DNA of 19,469 bases from Acanthamoeba lenticulata (Eukaryota > Discosea > Longamoebia > Acanthamoebidae). Below the pieces are notes generated by a model. That model made no database searches. It saw only the letters and a program-made list of their open reading frames with translations, and was not told the DNA's origin. The stretch covers positions 1-19,469 of the forward strand of contig NAVB01001931.1 of assembly GCA_002179805.1 (NCBI GenBank), read 5' to 3'. Made by a program: the position numbers and the translations under genes. Below are positions 1 through 11,934 of the stretch, one piece after another. Positions within the stretch are counted from its first letter, which is position 1, and every line of letters starts with the position of its first letter.

Positions 1-25
1 CGCGGACGGGTGGTTTGTTTGTTAC

Positions 26-1110
<1,085 letters not shown>

Positions 1111-1771
1111 ATGAAGTACGTACTCCTTGATGGTTGTGTCTTTGAGAGACATGTAGATGGAGGATTGATCATGTCTCTTTGATTTCGTCCATCTGCAGGA
1201 CCGAAGTCTGCCAATTCTCTGGCTACAAGATCTACCCCGGTCATGGCCGGCGTTATGCCCGTACCGACATGAAGACCTTCGTCTTCATCAACGCCAAGGC
1301 CGAGAAGGCGTTCCTCAAGAAGAGCAACCCCCGCAAGGTGCTCTGGACCACCGTGTACAGGCGCATCCACAAGAAGGGCACCACTGCCGAGGTCCAGAAG
1401 AAGAAGACCAGGAAGGTCGTGAAGGTCCAGAGGAACATCGTCGGTGCCACCCTGGAGCAGATCAAGCAGAAGCGTCTTCAGAGGCCCGAGATCAGGGCTG
1501 CCGCTAAGGAGGCTGCCCTCAAGTACGCTTTGCTATTCCTCCCATTTTGTGACGATGCTAGGGAAGAGAGACATCTGTGTGAATTTTTTTTCTCACGTCA
1601 ATGCTTACACTCTGTAGGGAGATCAAGGAAAGGCAGAAGAAGAAGGAGGAGCTCAAGAAGAAGACCACTCCCGCCAAGGCCGCTGCCCCCGCCAAGTCCA
1701 AGAAGGTCGCTGCCCCCAAGCCTAAGGCTGCCAAGGCCCCCAAGGCTCCCAAGGGTCAGAAGGGTCGTTAA
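1111..1771 (+). CDS. RPL24: 60S ribosomal protein L24 (eL24)
   Basis: Structural protein of the large cytosolic ribosomal subunit. Three exons: 1111-1115 (ATGAA), 1199-1522 and 1618-1771. Introns 1116-1198 (gtacgt...ctgcag) and 1523-1617 (gtacgc...ctgtag) join in phase to give 160 residues, close to the usual eL24 length. The N-terminus [20 protein letters not shown] matches the eL24 signature ([13 protein letters not shown]), followed by the conserved RTDMKTFVF and [18 protein letters not shown] segments and a Lys/Ala/Pro-rich basic tail with repeats such as AAPKPKAAK, normal for this family. The five-nucleotide first exon is typical of ribosomal protein genes, where the start codon often sits alone in exon 1. 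Codon choice is strongly GC-ending, as expected of a highly expressed gene. A pyrimidine-rich leader lies just upstream. No defect is seen. Confidence 0.97.
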
Positions 1772-1995
1772 GTCCTTTTTCTCTGCTGTTCCTTAAAAAA
1801 ACATAAAAGCTCTTCTCGGGAGAACGCTCGTTTTTTTGCTAGGCAGGTCGTTTTCAACCTCTTGGCCCATCAACAGGGCGGAAACCCCCTGGGGTCAGTG
1901 TTGTTGGTTGTAGGATCATTTTTCTTCGTGCGCAAAACAAAAAATTCATAAAACTGCCAGAAAAAAAAACAAAATAAAATCACAAAACACAATCG
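1772..1995. other. RPL24 3' region and KICS2 leader
   Basis: Short intergenic stretch. T-rich and A-rich runs just after the RPL24 stop (1775-1810) probably carry the 3'-end processing signals. An A-rich stretch at 1935-1992 runs into the first ATG of the next gene. No gene is supported here. Confidence 0.4.
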
Positions 1996-4348
1996 ATGGA
2001 TTGGTTGTGGGGGCGTGGTGGAAAGGGTGCTCGTGCGGACGATGCTGGGCAGGGCGGTGTTGGTGGTGCTCCAGGCCTTGGTGCTGGTGGGCAAGGAGGT
2101 GAAGCATTTGGCCGACGCTATGTTGTCGATCTTGCATCGCGCTACCTCGAATCTCTTGCCTGCCTTCGGCACGCCCATGCTACCGCCCTCCTCAAAGACA
2201 AACGCGTACCACACTTTCTTTCTTCAGCACGAAAAGAACTCTTCCTCAATTTGATTCTCGCGGGGCACCTGCGCGTGTAGAACCTGTCCGTGGGCGTGCC
2301 GTGGTCAGCCCTGCTGACGCCCCTGATCACGCTGGCCATGGCTGAGGCTTCCTACTACTCCCTCTCCTTCCTTGAACCTCGTGCACTCAAGAAAGAGGTA
2401 CGCGTGTTGGCCGACTGGCCAGTGCTGCTCGCACCTTCCAAAGCCTTACCTACGCACGCGTGTGGTACACCGGGACCAGACGCTTCGAGGGCTCTACACG
2501 CAGGCCTACAACAACCTGCGTTCTATCGCTAAGTCGGCCCACGAGCTCGATGCCATCAGCGAGGACGCCAGCAGCGACCACGCCGTACGCACACATGCCC
2601 TTCCTCTTTGTCTTCCTCTATCTTCCTCACCTTCTTCTTTTCTCCTCATCGTGTACACGCAGGAGCCAAGCAACCCGACTTTCTTCGCCGTCATGCTCAA
2701 GGACTGCTGTCTCCTCATCGAGTGCCGATTGGAGATGGTTGGCATGTACGATTGTCCTCCCACCTTTGTCTCCTGCCTCGACGAGCCGCTCCACATGAAG
2801 TGTTCACTCGCTGGCTGGGACCTGTGGCGGTTGCGGCGGGCTATGTACGTAGTTATGGGACGCTGGCCAACGCCATGGGGCCACCACCGCGCTACCAGAA
2901 CCTAACCTCGCTCACGGCCAAGCTGGCCGATCGCGCGCGGAATCCCAAGTATTTCTCGCACGCCCTCACGCAGACCCTCAAGGCTCATGTCCTGTACATC
3001 ATCATCACCGTCTTTCTCCTGCCTCGAATTCCATATCCACGAAGAGACTTGACCATGGCCTTATCATGATCGTGGCACAATTGTCTGGTTGCAGGTTCGA
3101 GCTCACGATCCTCCAAAAGCTGTTCCGCATCCAGATGGCGATCGGCAACTACCAGTTCAAGGACAGCACCTTCCTCTCCTTCCAATGCAAGGGCGATCTC
3201 GACCAATGGAAGGCCCTCCTCGCTGAGTGCCAGTCGCCCTCCGCGACCGCCTCTGCGGCCTCCAAGGTGGGCATTCCCCGCCAAACCCGGCTCAGCCCGC
3301 CTGGCCTGGCCTTGGCCCGGTCTAACCGGCCTGAGCTTACGGCGCGCACGCACGCACAGGGGCTGGCGCGCAAGGACGACAAGGCGGCCAAGGTGCAGTG
3401 CGGGATCTACACGTGGCTCCGGGACTTCTCGCAGGTGACGCTGAGCCGCATCCTTTTCTACTTTGGCAACGTTTACGCCCAGCAGCGCATGCCCAACGGG
3501 CGACCGATGGACGTTCGCGCCCTCTCGGCCTCGTCTCGGCCCGACTTTTACGCCGTGTAAGCCGCCTTCTTCTCCATCATCACCGTCATTAGTGTTATCA
3601 TCGACGCGCGGGCCTGGGCTGATGGTGCTCCCTCGGCACATCCTGCAGGATCGAGAATTTCACGCAAAACACGGAGGCGCTCAGCGTCTGCGTCGTCTAC
3701 GAGGTGCCCCGCTCGGCCGTGCCAGGTACTGCGCCCCCACCCACCCAGGCCCCTGAGCCGCGGGCCTGACGGCAGTCCTTTTCATTTCATTTATTTTTTA
3801 TTTGAATTCTTTCTGCTCAGGAACTGAGTTCAGCCCGGACGGGTACATGCCGCCGTCGGCCCTCAAGCGCTACGAGCCGCCCAAGGGCCTCAACTCGTGG
3901 CCGGCCATCTTCGCCTTCCCCGGCGTACACCACCATCACCATCACCACGCTGGCTTGCTCGACGACCTGACATGGCCTGGTCTTAAAATCACGCAGGAGC
4001 CGCCAGCCGACCACTGGCCCAACGTGGTGAGCATGATCCTCGACAATGACGGCGAGCTTAAGCAGTATAAGCAGGCGCTGATGTACTTTGACAAAGCCAT
4101 CGACTACACCTATGCCGCCGTGCGCGTCGACGTCGGCTTCACGCTCGTGCGCCCTTCTCTTCCTCCTGGGCTTGACAACTTGCCCGATGGCTCATCGTGC
4201 ACGGGACGGGGGATTGATGATGCGCGTGCAGGTGGCGATCTATCGGGGCAAGCAGAGAGCAAGCGAGGGGCTCATCAAGGGCTCGATGAACACCATCGCC
4301 GACCACCTGCGCAACACCTCCACCTTTGCTCGTCTCCGACCCAAATAA
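1996..4348 (+). CDS. KICS2: KICSTOR subunit 2 (KICS2/C12orf66) orthologue, 11 exons
   Basis: In animals KICS2 is a subunit of KICSTOR, which tethers the GATOR1 Rag-GAP to lysosomes so that TORC1 responds to nutrients. Exons 1996-2205, 2281-2397, 2480-2584, 2663-2745, 2853-2993, 3095-3266, 3360-3556, 3649-3725, 3821-3924, 3997-4146 and 4232-4348 join in phase with GT-AG introns of 72-107 nt, giving 490 residues (human protein about 445). Blocks matching my memory of human KICS2 appear in the same order: an AMAEASYYSLSFL helix, the YTQAYNNLRSIAK region, LLIECRLEM, NPKYFSHAL, IYTWLRDFSQVTLSRILFYF, SRPDFYAVIENF, DGYMPPSALKRYEPPKG, DHWPNVVSMILD and the C-terminal NTSTFARLRPK. The Gly-rich first ~40 residues are not conserved, so an upstream start is possible. 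Intron 3267-3359 is a multiple of three and open, so it could be retained. An AATAAA overlaps the stop codon (4344-4349). Family identification is from remembered alignment, not a search. Confidence 0.85.
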
Positions 4349-6078
<1,730 letters not shown>

Positions 6079-6230
6079 GCGACTACGTCGCCTTGAGTGG
6101 CACTCTTGTATCATCAGAAGTCCAGTAAATACAACCACATCAACTTGAAGACACAACTTTCGCTTTCGTTCTTTGGTCGTTTTGCTTTCTTTCTTTCATC
6201 GTCGCTTTCGTCTCTTTTCCCTCGAAGGCG
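6079..6230 (+). other. Actin 3' UTR and following pyrimidine-rich spacer
   Basis: The first ~65 bp after the stop, through a GTAAATAC polyadenylation-like signal at about 6125, are shared with the inverted actin fragment (13281-13349 reversed) apart from small changes, including a C-run insertion in the right copy. Similarity stops near 6142. From there to about 6225 the DNA is a CTTT-rich tract with no coding character. Confidence 0.6.
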
Positions 6231-6697
6231 AAGCGTCAAGCTTCTCGTTCTTGAGGTAATCGGTGACAGCATCGTAGGCTCAACCGCGCGTCAGTCATCC
6301 TCACTTCTCCGTCAGCCTGTTGTTGATGGTGACGATTGTGAGCACGTAGCGCACAACAGTCACGCTGGTGATGACGGTGGCGAGGACATCCCGAGATATC
6401 GTTTTTCTCTTCTTCTGCACATCAACCTTGGCGTCGAGCAGGGTGGCAGCTTCGGGGGGCTCATCACGAGCGTCGGTGCCCTGATGTCGGCCTGCAGGCG
6501 GCCACTAGGAGCTCGATGTGCTCGCGCGTGGAGATGAGAACCTTGCCGGCCAGGTAGGTGGCCGCACTTCTTGGTGCCGGCCAGTGTTGCCATAGGTGAT
6601 AATCAAAGTTGTCCACACGCGATATCGATAAAGGCGCGTGGCGCTGCTTGCGGTCGTGGAAGACCTGCTCCTGGAACAGATGGTCCACTGTGTCCAA
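6231..6697 (-). pseudogene. Isocitrate lyase pseudogene fragment (left copy)
   Basis: Remnant of a glyoxylate-cycle isocitrate lyase (isocitrate to succinate plus glyoxylate), tail-to-tail with actin. Read on the minus strand from 6697, it shows DTVDHLFQEQVFHDRKQRH (lyases have VEQLF..QQFHDRKQRE), then IITYGNTG for [29 protein letters not shown], and PPEAATLLDAKVD around 6421-6460, in several frames. The stretch between the GNTG and GTKKCGHL motifs, about 30 residues in the family, is deleted, and several frameshifts separate the blocks. The catalytic KKCGH is still visible but the gene cannot make a full enzyme. The last part (6231-6420) reads through VQKKRKTISRDVL and YDAVTDYLKNEKL in different frames, which I cannot assign. 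It shares a 4-nt frameshift deletion with the copy at 12575-13165, so both stem from an already broken ancestor. Confidence 0.8.
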
Positions 6698-6772
6698 GAA
6701 AAAGTGAATTTGTTCATGTACAACTCTTTTGTACTTTTAAACATTTTGTGTATTGCATATTTTGGCCATTTC

Positions 6773-6795
6773 AAAAAGTGACATTGTCACTTTTT
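6773..6795. repeat. Perfect 11-bp inverted repeat at the island's left edge
   Basis: AAAAAGTGACA, a single T, then TGTCACTTTTT: a perfect 11-bp hairpin. The half-site AAAAAGTGACA recurs at 7404-7414, and TGTCACTTTT at 9260-9269. A second hairpin with arms gaccctttttg (7417-7427) and caaaaaggggtc (7437-7448) follows the 7404 copy. They could be remnants of element termini, but no paired ends with a target duplication were found. Confidence 0.6.
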
Positions 6796-7903
6796 TTCTG
6801 ATTAATATAACAACAATGGTTTCAACTTGTTGATAGAATAAAAACAAAACAGTTGCAATTGTTTTACATACTCTATACTTTGCTTTTTTAATTTTTTGTA
6901 ATCAATAAAAATTGTATGAATTAACATTATTGTGGAATTAAACAAATCTAAAAAGAGTAAAAACCATTATATGTTGTTTACTAAAATCAAATATCTAAGT
7001 CAATAACCAAAAATATTCACTTTTTGGTGTAAACAAGATTTACCAGTTTTCAAAGAAAATTGTAGTTTCAAAATAACATACAAATAATAACAAGAAACAT
7101 CCAGGCAGGCTAATGTGTAAAATAAAATGTGTTTAAGTGATGATAAAGTTTTTTTTAGTTGCAACTTTGTATTACTTGGTTTGGTTGTTCCAGCTCATTT
7201 TTATGGACTGGGGCGATTAAATCATATTGATTTTGATAGTTTAAATTGCATACCTCTGTTAACAACCCACAACACAATACATGGCAAAAACACACATTCA
7301 TGGTGAAAATGCAAAAGTGTCAACATGCAATGATTGGGAGTATTTTTTTCCATTAGTCCAAAAAAGTTGAATACAAAAAAAAGCTAGCAACAAAGTGTCC
7401 AGAAAAAAGTGACAATGACCCTTTTTGCACTGTACACAAAAAGGGGTCATAACCAGCAGAAACATATCACTTCATGTACATTGTTAAAAAAAAAACAGTG
7501 TATTCGATGTACACAATAACAAAATCTGATGTAAAAAAATGATAACATGTACACAAAAATGAGTGTTGATGTGATTTGAAATGTTAAAAACAAAATCACA
7601 AAGATAAAGAAAAGCAGCATAATGTCAAAAAATTGATAAAACCTACAAGAAAATACAAGACAAGGTGAATGAAAAGGGTATTCAAAAGTAAAGCTGTGTT
7701 GAGGTTAAAGATGATTGACAATGTCCAACACAAAATTAGACTAATGCAGAAATAAACAAACCCTGATTGAGCAAAGATGAATTTTAATGAGATGTCCAAG
7801 TAAAAAAAAGGAAAGTGCATATGTGATTACTGTTAATTAACATGGGGGAGTTGAACAGATCAGCAAGAGTGAAAACCAAAAAGGCGCCAGAATGGCAACT
7901 ACC

Positions 7904-8035
7904 GATGTGCATCAGCAACAACAATTGATGCACATCCTAGACATACCTTGATGTGCATCAGTTGAAAACACTGATGCGCATCTGTGACAACCACTGATGC
8001 GCATCAGCAAAAACTGCCAATGCGTATCAACAATG
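7904..8035. repeat. Tandem array with 23-bp period around a 10-bp palindrome
   Basis: Six consecutive units begin with GATGYRCATC or a near form (GATGTGCATC, GATGCACATC, GATGTGCATC, GATGCGCATC, GATGCGCATC, and a final AATGCGTATC). The first five are exactly 23 bp: a conserved 10-bp self-complementary core plus a 13-bp variable A/C-rich spacer. The fifth core extends to the 14-bp perfect palindrome CTGATGCGCATCAG at 7994-8007. This is not a CRISPR array, because the conserved part is far too short. It lies in gene-free AT-rich DNA upstream of the 3' end of the minus-strand ORF at 8125. Confidence 0.85.
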
Positions 8036-8124
8036 AAATAAAGAGAATAAAGATAACCTTATATTTTTTTACATAAAGATCCTGAACTGATGCATTTCAA
8101 GAAACAAGGAGGTGGTGTGTTAAC

Positions 8125-8898
8125 TCATTTATGATTTAAGCAACAGTTAACAAGTGCCAAAAAAGTGCATGGGGGAGTGAAGCTGGAGCTGGAAGGGGTG
8201 GAGAAGCCAGGATGCTTAGAGTTGACAAAGGAGGCAATGATGGTCATCATGTTGCTGTCATCAAGCATCCTGAGCAGGAAGCCCAAAAGCCAGTTGGTGA
8301 GCTGAGTGATGTTGGTGGCAAAAATGATGTTGGCTGAGGTAGGAACATAGCCCAGATCAAGGGCAGGAGCATAAGAGAGGTAGAAGGTGGGAGCAGCCTT
8401 GTAGACCATATGCACAGGCTTGGCATAAGGAAAAAAAAGGAAAGGCTGAGGTGAAAGAAGGTTAAAGCTGGTGAAGAGGTAATTGTAGAGTGGAAAAAGG
8501 AGGGGGATGTGGTTGGATCCCTGGCTTGTCAAGAACGAGGGAGCATTGCAGCTTGTCTTTTTTCTCATAGGAGTGATGGGGATATGATGGAAGTAGCAAA
8601 AAGGGGCAGGCAAGCTCTCAATTTCCTCAGGGCTGAATATGGACTTGAGGTCAACAGTGCTGCAGGAAACAAGGATGACTGAGAAGCTACTGATGTGAAC
8701 ACTGGAAAAAGGCGCATTATCTGTGTAGAGCAAAAATGGAAAACCCTGAAAAGGGTGCCAGATTTGGTTGTAGAGCTTAATGAGCTCATGCCTGTCCAGG
8801 ACTTGGCAGCCAACTTTCTTGGCAGCCTTGTAGGCCTCAAAGTAGGCCTGCAGCTGGCCCTCAACATAGTGCCAGTAAGTGGTAAGAGTGTTCTAGAA
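8125..8898 (-). CDS. Unrecognised open frame of ~257 codons in the AT-rich island
   Basis: On the minus strand a frame is open from just after a TAG at about 8899 to the stop at 8125-8127. The first in-frame ATG is at 8733 (202 residues), but the upstream part looks equally protein-like (TYWHYVEGQLQAYFEAYKAA and DRHELIKLYNQIWHP), which suggests an exon entered at the cttctag acceptor-like sequence rather than a start at 8733. It has an acidic SPEEIESLPAPF segment, many aromatic residues, and a hydrophobic ATNITQLTNWLLGFLL region that could be a weak membrane or core helix. Composition is intermediate, richer in G+C than the surrounding island. I recognise no family. It may be the 3' exon of a decayed gene whose earlier part is at 9280-9850. 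Function unknown; coding status uncertain. Confidence 0.4.
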
Positions 8899-8947
8899 GG
8901 GTTTGGAGAAACTTTTACAGCAGCTTAATACTTAATTTTAAGTGAAG

Positions 8948-9089
8948 ACATGCTGATACACATTCAGAAACCTTGACAAACACCAAACATGCCAATGCAC
9001 ATTAAAAACAGAGAAAATATAGTGAAAACATGCTGATGTGCATTAAGAAACCTCAACAAACACCAAATGTGCTGATGTGCATTGGCAAC
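8948..9089. repeat. Imperfect tandem repeat with 39-41-bp period sharing the GATGTGCAT core
   Basis: Units start at 8948 (39 bp), 8987 (41 bp), 9028 (39 bp) and 9067 (partial). Units 1 and 3 are closely similar and share ACATGCTGAT, then CATT.AGAAACC and ACAAACACCAA; unit 2 has diverged in its second half. Each unit carries the same GATRYRCAT word as the array at 7904-8035. Scattered single copies of the word occur at about 9183 and 9607, so it is a family dispersed through the island. Confidence 0.8.
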
Positions 9090-9279
9090 AAAAAAACAAA
9101 CATATGTATACAAAATAGTAAAATAGGACACAAACTCAACAAAAGGGCAGTGGTATGGTGGTACAAACAACAAACAAGCTAACTGATGTTCATTGGTGAT
9201 GGACGGTGAAATAAACATAAAAAACTAATATACATCAACACAAAGCATACCCAAGTTGGTGTCACTTTTCTTGCACAAC

Positions 9280-9850
9280 ATTGTGGCTTGTGCCCATTGC
9301 AGCTCTGTTGAACTGCCACTATATGGTGTGACCTGGGGAAAGGTGCACCATTGAGCACTTTTTATCAACTAGATCCTCTTCATTAATGACAATAACTTTG
9401 ATCTTTGACTGTTTGTCCTTCCTTTTTGGCGTTTGCCACTGACCCTTCTTGATTCCCACTTTCAGCATTTATTTGTTCTCCAACAGTTCTGGCTCAACAA
9501 GATCAGCTTTTCTCGTCCATAAAACAAGTGAAATACTCAGTGCATTGACCCTGGACACAGCATCCTTTTTTGGACAAATCTTCACATCATCTTCAATCTC
9601 AGATGAACCAATGCACATCAGTATCTTGGACAACAATTCTAACATGCAAGGTTCCAATTGTTATAGGAACTCTCCTTCACCCAGTGCGCCTTGAGCACAG
9701 CTAGGGCTTTGTGAAGGTTTGAGGAATGTGGAGATTGAGGGCCTTGAGCTCCACTGTTAGTTCAGTGAATTTCACTAAAGATTCCTCCTCAACTTGGGCA
9801 CAAAGGGGCAGTGGCTGTTCCTGGGTTGGGCAGGCGCAACAATTCTTAAA
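9280..9850 (-). pseudogene. Decayed unrecognised coding region in the island
   Basis: Read on the minus strand from about 9830, protein-like segments appear in succession but in changing frames: CAQVEEESLVKFTELTVELK, LNLHIPQTFTK, then after a frameshift AVLKAHWVKESSYNNWNLAC, then LELLSKILMCIGSSEIEDD and KKDAVSRVNALSISLVLWT, a stop, and MLKVGIKKGQWQTPKRKDKQ followed by KIKVIVINEEDLVDKKC. The mix of charged and hydrophobic residues and the higher GC than the neighbourhood suggest a former gene with several frameshifts and stops rather than noise. Unannotated introns could explain some breaks. I recognise no domain. Same strand as the ORF at 8125-8898, with the 39-bp repeats between them. Confidence 0.4.
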
Positions 9851-10266
9851 CTGTGTTTCATGGTAGTGCTGGTGTTGATGGTATTGCTAATACTGGGTAA
9901 GAGCAGAGAATGATAAAACAAGGTGACTCCTTTTTTATAGTAGGTTTTTTGCAAATGTTTGTATTTTGTTGTTAAAAAAATGGTTTTACTTGGCATAATG
10001 TTGAATGTAATAAAAAATTAAAATTTGTTTTGATTATAACTTTCAACAAGTTTATTAACATACAAAATATCAGCCAAGTTCATTAAACATGTGGTACAAC
10101 AAATTACAATGTACACAATTAAACTTTTTGTTTGAAATACAAGCTTTTCATTTTGTTTATTAACTTATACATAATGTTCCAAAACATTACTTTGGCCTTG
10201 TTTTTATCTGCCTGACAGTAGCCTCACAAGGTTTTTTGCTGTTGTTATTTTGGGTCTTATGTTTTT

Positions 10267-10337
10267 GTTTTTTTTTTTGGTTTGTTTTGTTTGTTTTTAT
10301 TTATTTTATTTATTTTTATTTATTTTATTTATTTTTT
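10267..10337. repeat. T-rich (TTTATT)n low-complexity tract
   Basis: Nearly pure T/A run made of repeated TTTATTT words, immediately abutting the stop codon of the minus-strand fucosyltransferase-like gene. On the transcribed strand it reads as a series of AATAAA hexamers, so it likely supplies that gene's polyadenylation signals. It also marks the right edge of the AT-rich island. Confidence 0.85.
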
Positions 10338-11782
10338 ACATATATTGGCCATCACGGGCAGCAGTAAAGGTCAAGTAGTGATGCTTTTCAGGCTTTCTGT
10401 ACTTGCCCATAAGATCAGCACTGCTTGCTGCCTTCCCAAGAACTTTGATCCTTTGGGCTGCGATGAGGCCTAGCACCCAACCACGCATAGTTGTGTTAGC
10501 TGCATTAGTTGTTGTGATTGTTGGGGATGGTGGATACGTACCAGTGAACGTAGAGTAAACGGAGCCTAGGAAGTAGTCTGCTTGCGCACAAGTAGCCTGT
10601 TCAACACTGATCCTTTGCCACCCGCCAGGATTTTCACCACACCCAGGCCATCGCTTTGGGTCACAGCCAAACTGTGTGCCCTGGGGCAAGTGGGTGCGCA
10701 TGTAGGCAAGCTCTGTGTCATTACTGTTGTGACACACAAACACTTGCTTCACGCCTTTGGCCTTCACAGTCTGGCGGATTTGTTGCACCACGTCATCGAG
10801 GGAAGGTTGTCGCCCAGCCAGGTCTTCGCGTCGCACATGAGCACACAACGTCTTGCCCCCGCTGAGGGAAGGCGGTAGTATGTCTTTCCACACGGTTTCG
10901 GCCGTCCGACGGGTTTCAGGGTGGTAGGGCATGACGGGCAACTCGGCGGCGGGCACAGGATAATTGAACACGGCGTGGTTGGTAATCGCCATTAGGTGGA
11001 GCTCACCCAGCTCCTTGACCGGGTCTTCGTGGAAGACAACGCTGGTGTTGCTGCCACGATATCGACAGAATTGGGTGCACCGGAGTGGGGCTGTCCTTGT
11101 GCGGGCGGTTATGGACGAAGTGAACGCAGAGACGTGGACGTGCGTCACGGTCATGCACGGCAAGTCAGAAGGCATGAGGAAGCCGCCGGAAGGAGTAAGG
11201 AAGGCCTTGATGGCGTCCGGATCGAAGATGGAGGTTGGGAAGGTGTCGTAGATGGGCGACAACACGAGAGTGCGGTTGGTGGTTCGAGCTAGCCACAGCA
11301 TTTTCAGCGCGCTCAACACCTGGAGGAGAGCGCATGTCAGGCTTTTTGCGTGTGTGTGAGTGTACAACGCTGCAGTGCGGTTAGCAGCACTGCATGGGTA
11401 CCTGATTGGAGAACCGGCCTTGACCTCCAGAACCACAATAGAGGAGCACTTTGTGCTTAGGCACGACGAGCGGACTCGGCGAAGAGGAGATTTTCTTTTC
11501 GGAGGGGCTGCCTTCAGAAGGTTGAGAAAGGGGGGTGGTAGGAGAAGGAGACGGAGAAGGAGAAAGAGAAGGAGAAGGAGAAGAAGAAGGCTTCAGGCTG
11601 GCAAGGGGAGAAGGATCAAAGAGAGCAGTCGAAGTAGTGGCAGGCCCCTCAAAAAAGTCTGCGCTGTAGCTGGGTTGTTCATAGCTTGCTGTCCAATAAT
11701 AGAAGCCGAAAACTATGACAACAAAGCAAATCACTGGAATCAGCTGTCTAACTGCTGTCGGTGGTGTCCAAGAGTCGCTCAT
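10336..11782 (-). CDS. GDP-fucose O-fucosyltransferase-like type II membrane protein
   Basis: Probable Golgi/ER glycosyltransferase that moves fucose from GDP-fucose to a protein or glycan. Exon 1 is 11402-11782 and exon 2 is 10336-11319; intron 11320-11401 (gtaccc...tccag) joins in phase for 454 residues. After a short cytoplasmic N-terminus, residues about 13-30 (QLIPVICFVVIVFGFYYW) form a signal anchor. A Ser/Pro stem (about 55-100) follows, then the N-terminal nucleotide-sugar fold motif CGSGGQGRFSNQ (116-127) with LSALKMLWLARTTNRTLVLSP, matching the GG..NQ...A..LA...NRTLVLP pattern of PF10250-type fucosyltransferases. HVRRED (288-293) fits their H.R..D motif, and the C-terminal domain has SVEQATCAQADYFLGSVYS, where the family often ends the active site in a Ser/Phe motif. 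It sits between the AT-rich island and the pseudogene cluster but has normal host composition and appears intact. Acceptor substrate cannot be predicted. Confidence 0.8.
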
Positions 11783-11934
11783 CGTTAATGGCGTTAAATG
11801 CAGAGAAATGCAGTTTAATACAGTTTAATTAAACTCCGGCCCAGTGGGCAACCGTATTAAAAGAAAAAGAAGAAAGAAAAAAAGAAAAAAATACCAATGC
11901 ACGCTGAGACAACCTTTGGCCTCCACCTTTCAGG
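11783..11934. promoter_or_regulatory. Upstream region of the fucosyltransferase-like gene
   Basis: About 150 bp with a TTTAATACAGTTTAATTAAAC stretch (11815-11835), partly palindromic and TATA-like, followed by an A/G-rich purine run at 11858-11892. This is probably the core promoter of the minus-strand gene; I base this only on position and composition. Confidence 0.3.

Larger units (their letters stand above)
6700..10335. other. AT-rich island, compositionally unlike its flanks
   Basis: Base composition changes abruptly near 6700, from GC-rich to strongly AT-rich, and returns at the end of the fucosyltransferase-like gene near 10336. The first 1.2 kb is the most AT-rich and has no convincing gene; the hydrophobic minus-strand frame at 7596-7820 is what AT-rich noise yields. 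The rest contains two tandem-repeat clusters (7904-8035, 8948-9089), an unrecognised minus-strand ORF (8125-8898), a second decayed coding stretch (9280-9850), and a further AT-rich gene-free stretch (9850-10335). Short inverted repeats recur, including AAAAAGTGACA hairpins and several TGTACA-containing words between 7430 and 7560. Origin is unknown: decayed mobile element, transferred DNA, or AT-rich host repeat. Confidence 0.75.

Noticed and set aside
2985..3641. 218-codon minus-strand frame rich in Arg, Gly and Glu
   Set aside because: Antisense of KICS2 exons 6-8 and crosses their introns; a codon-bias shadow.
3931..3951. Run of seven histidines resembling an engineered His tag in an open frame of the KICS2 region
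   Set aside because: It lies inside the 72-nt intron 3925-3996; splicing joins FAFPG to EPPADHWPN, which matches the family. It is a CAC/CAT-rich intron, not vector sequence.
7596..7820. Hydrophobic 74-codon minus-strand ORF
   Set aside because: Composition is what AT-rich DNA yields on translation (F/L/I/S); no start context, homology or codon bias.
7904..8035. CRISPR-like array
   Set aside because: Conserved part is a 10-bp palindrome and variable part 13 bp, both far too short; no cas genes; eukaryotic context.
8964..9218. 84-codon minus-strand frame with repeated NAHQH
   Set aside because: It is only the translation of the 39-41-bp tandem repeat.
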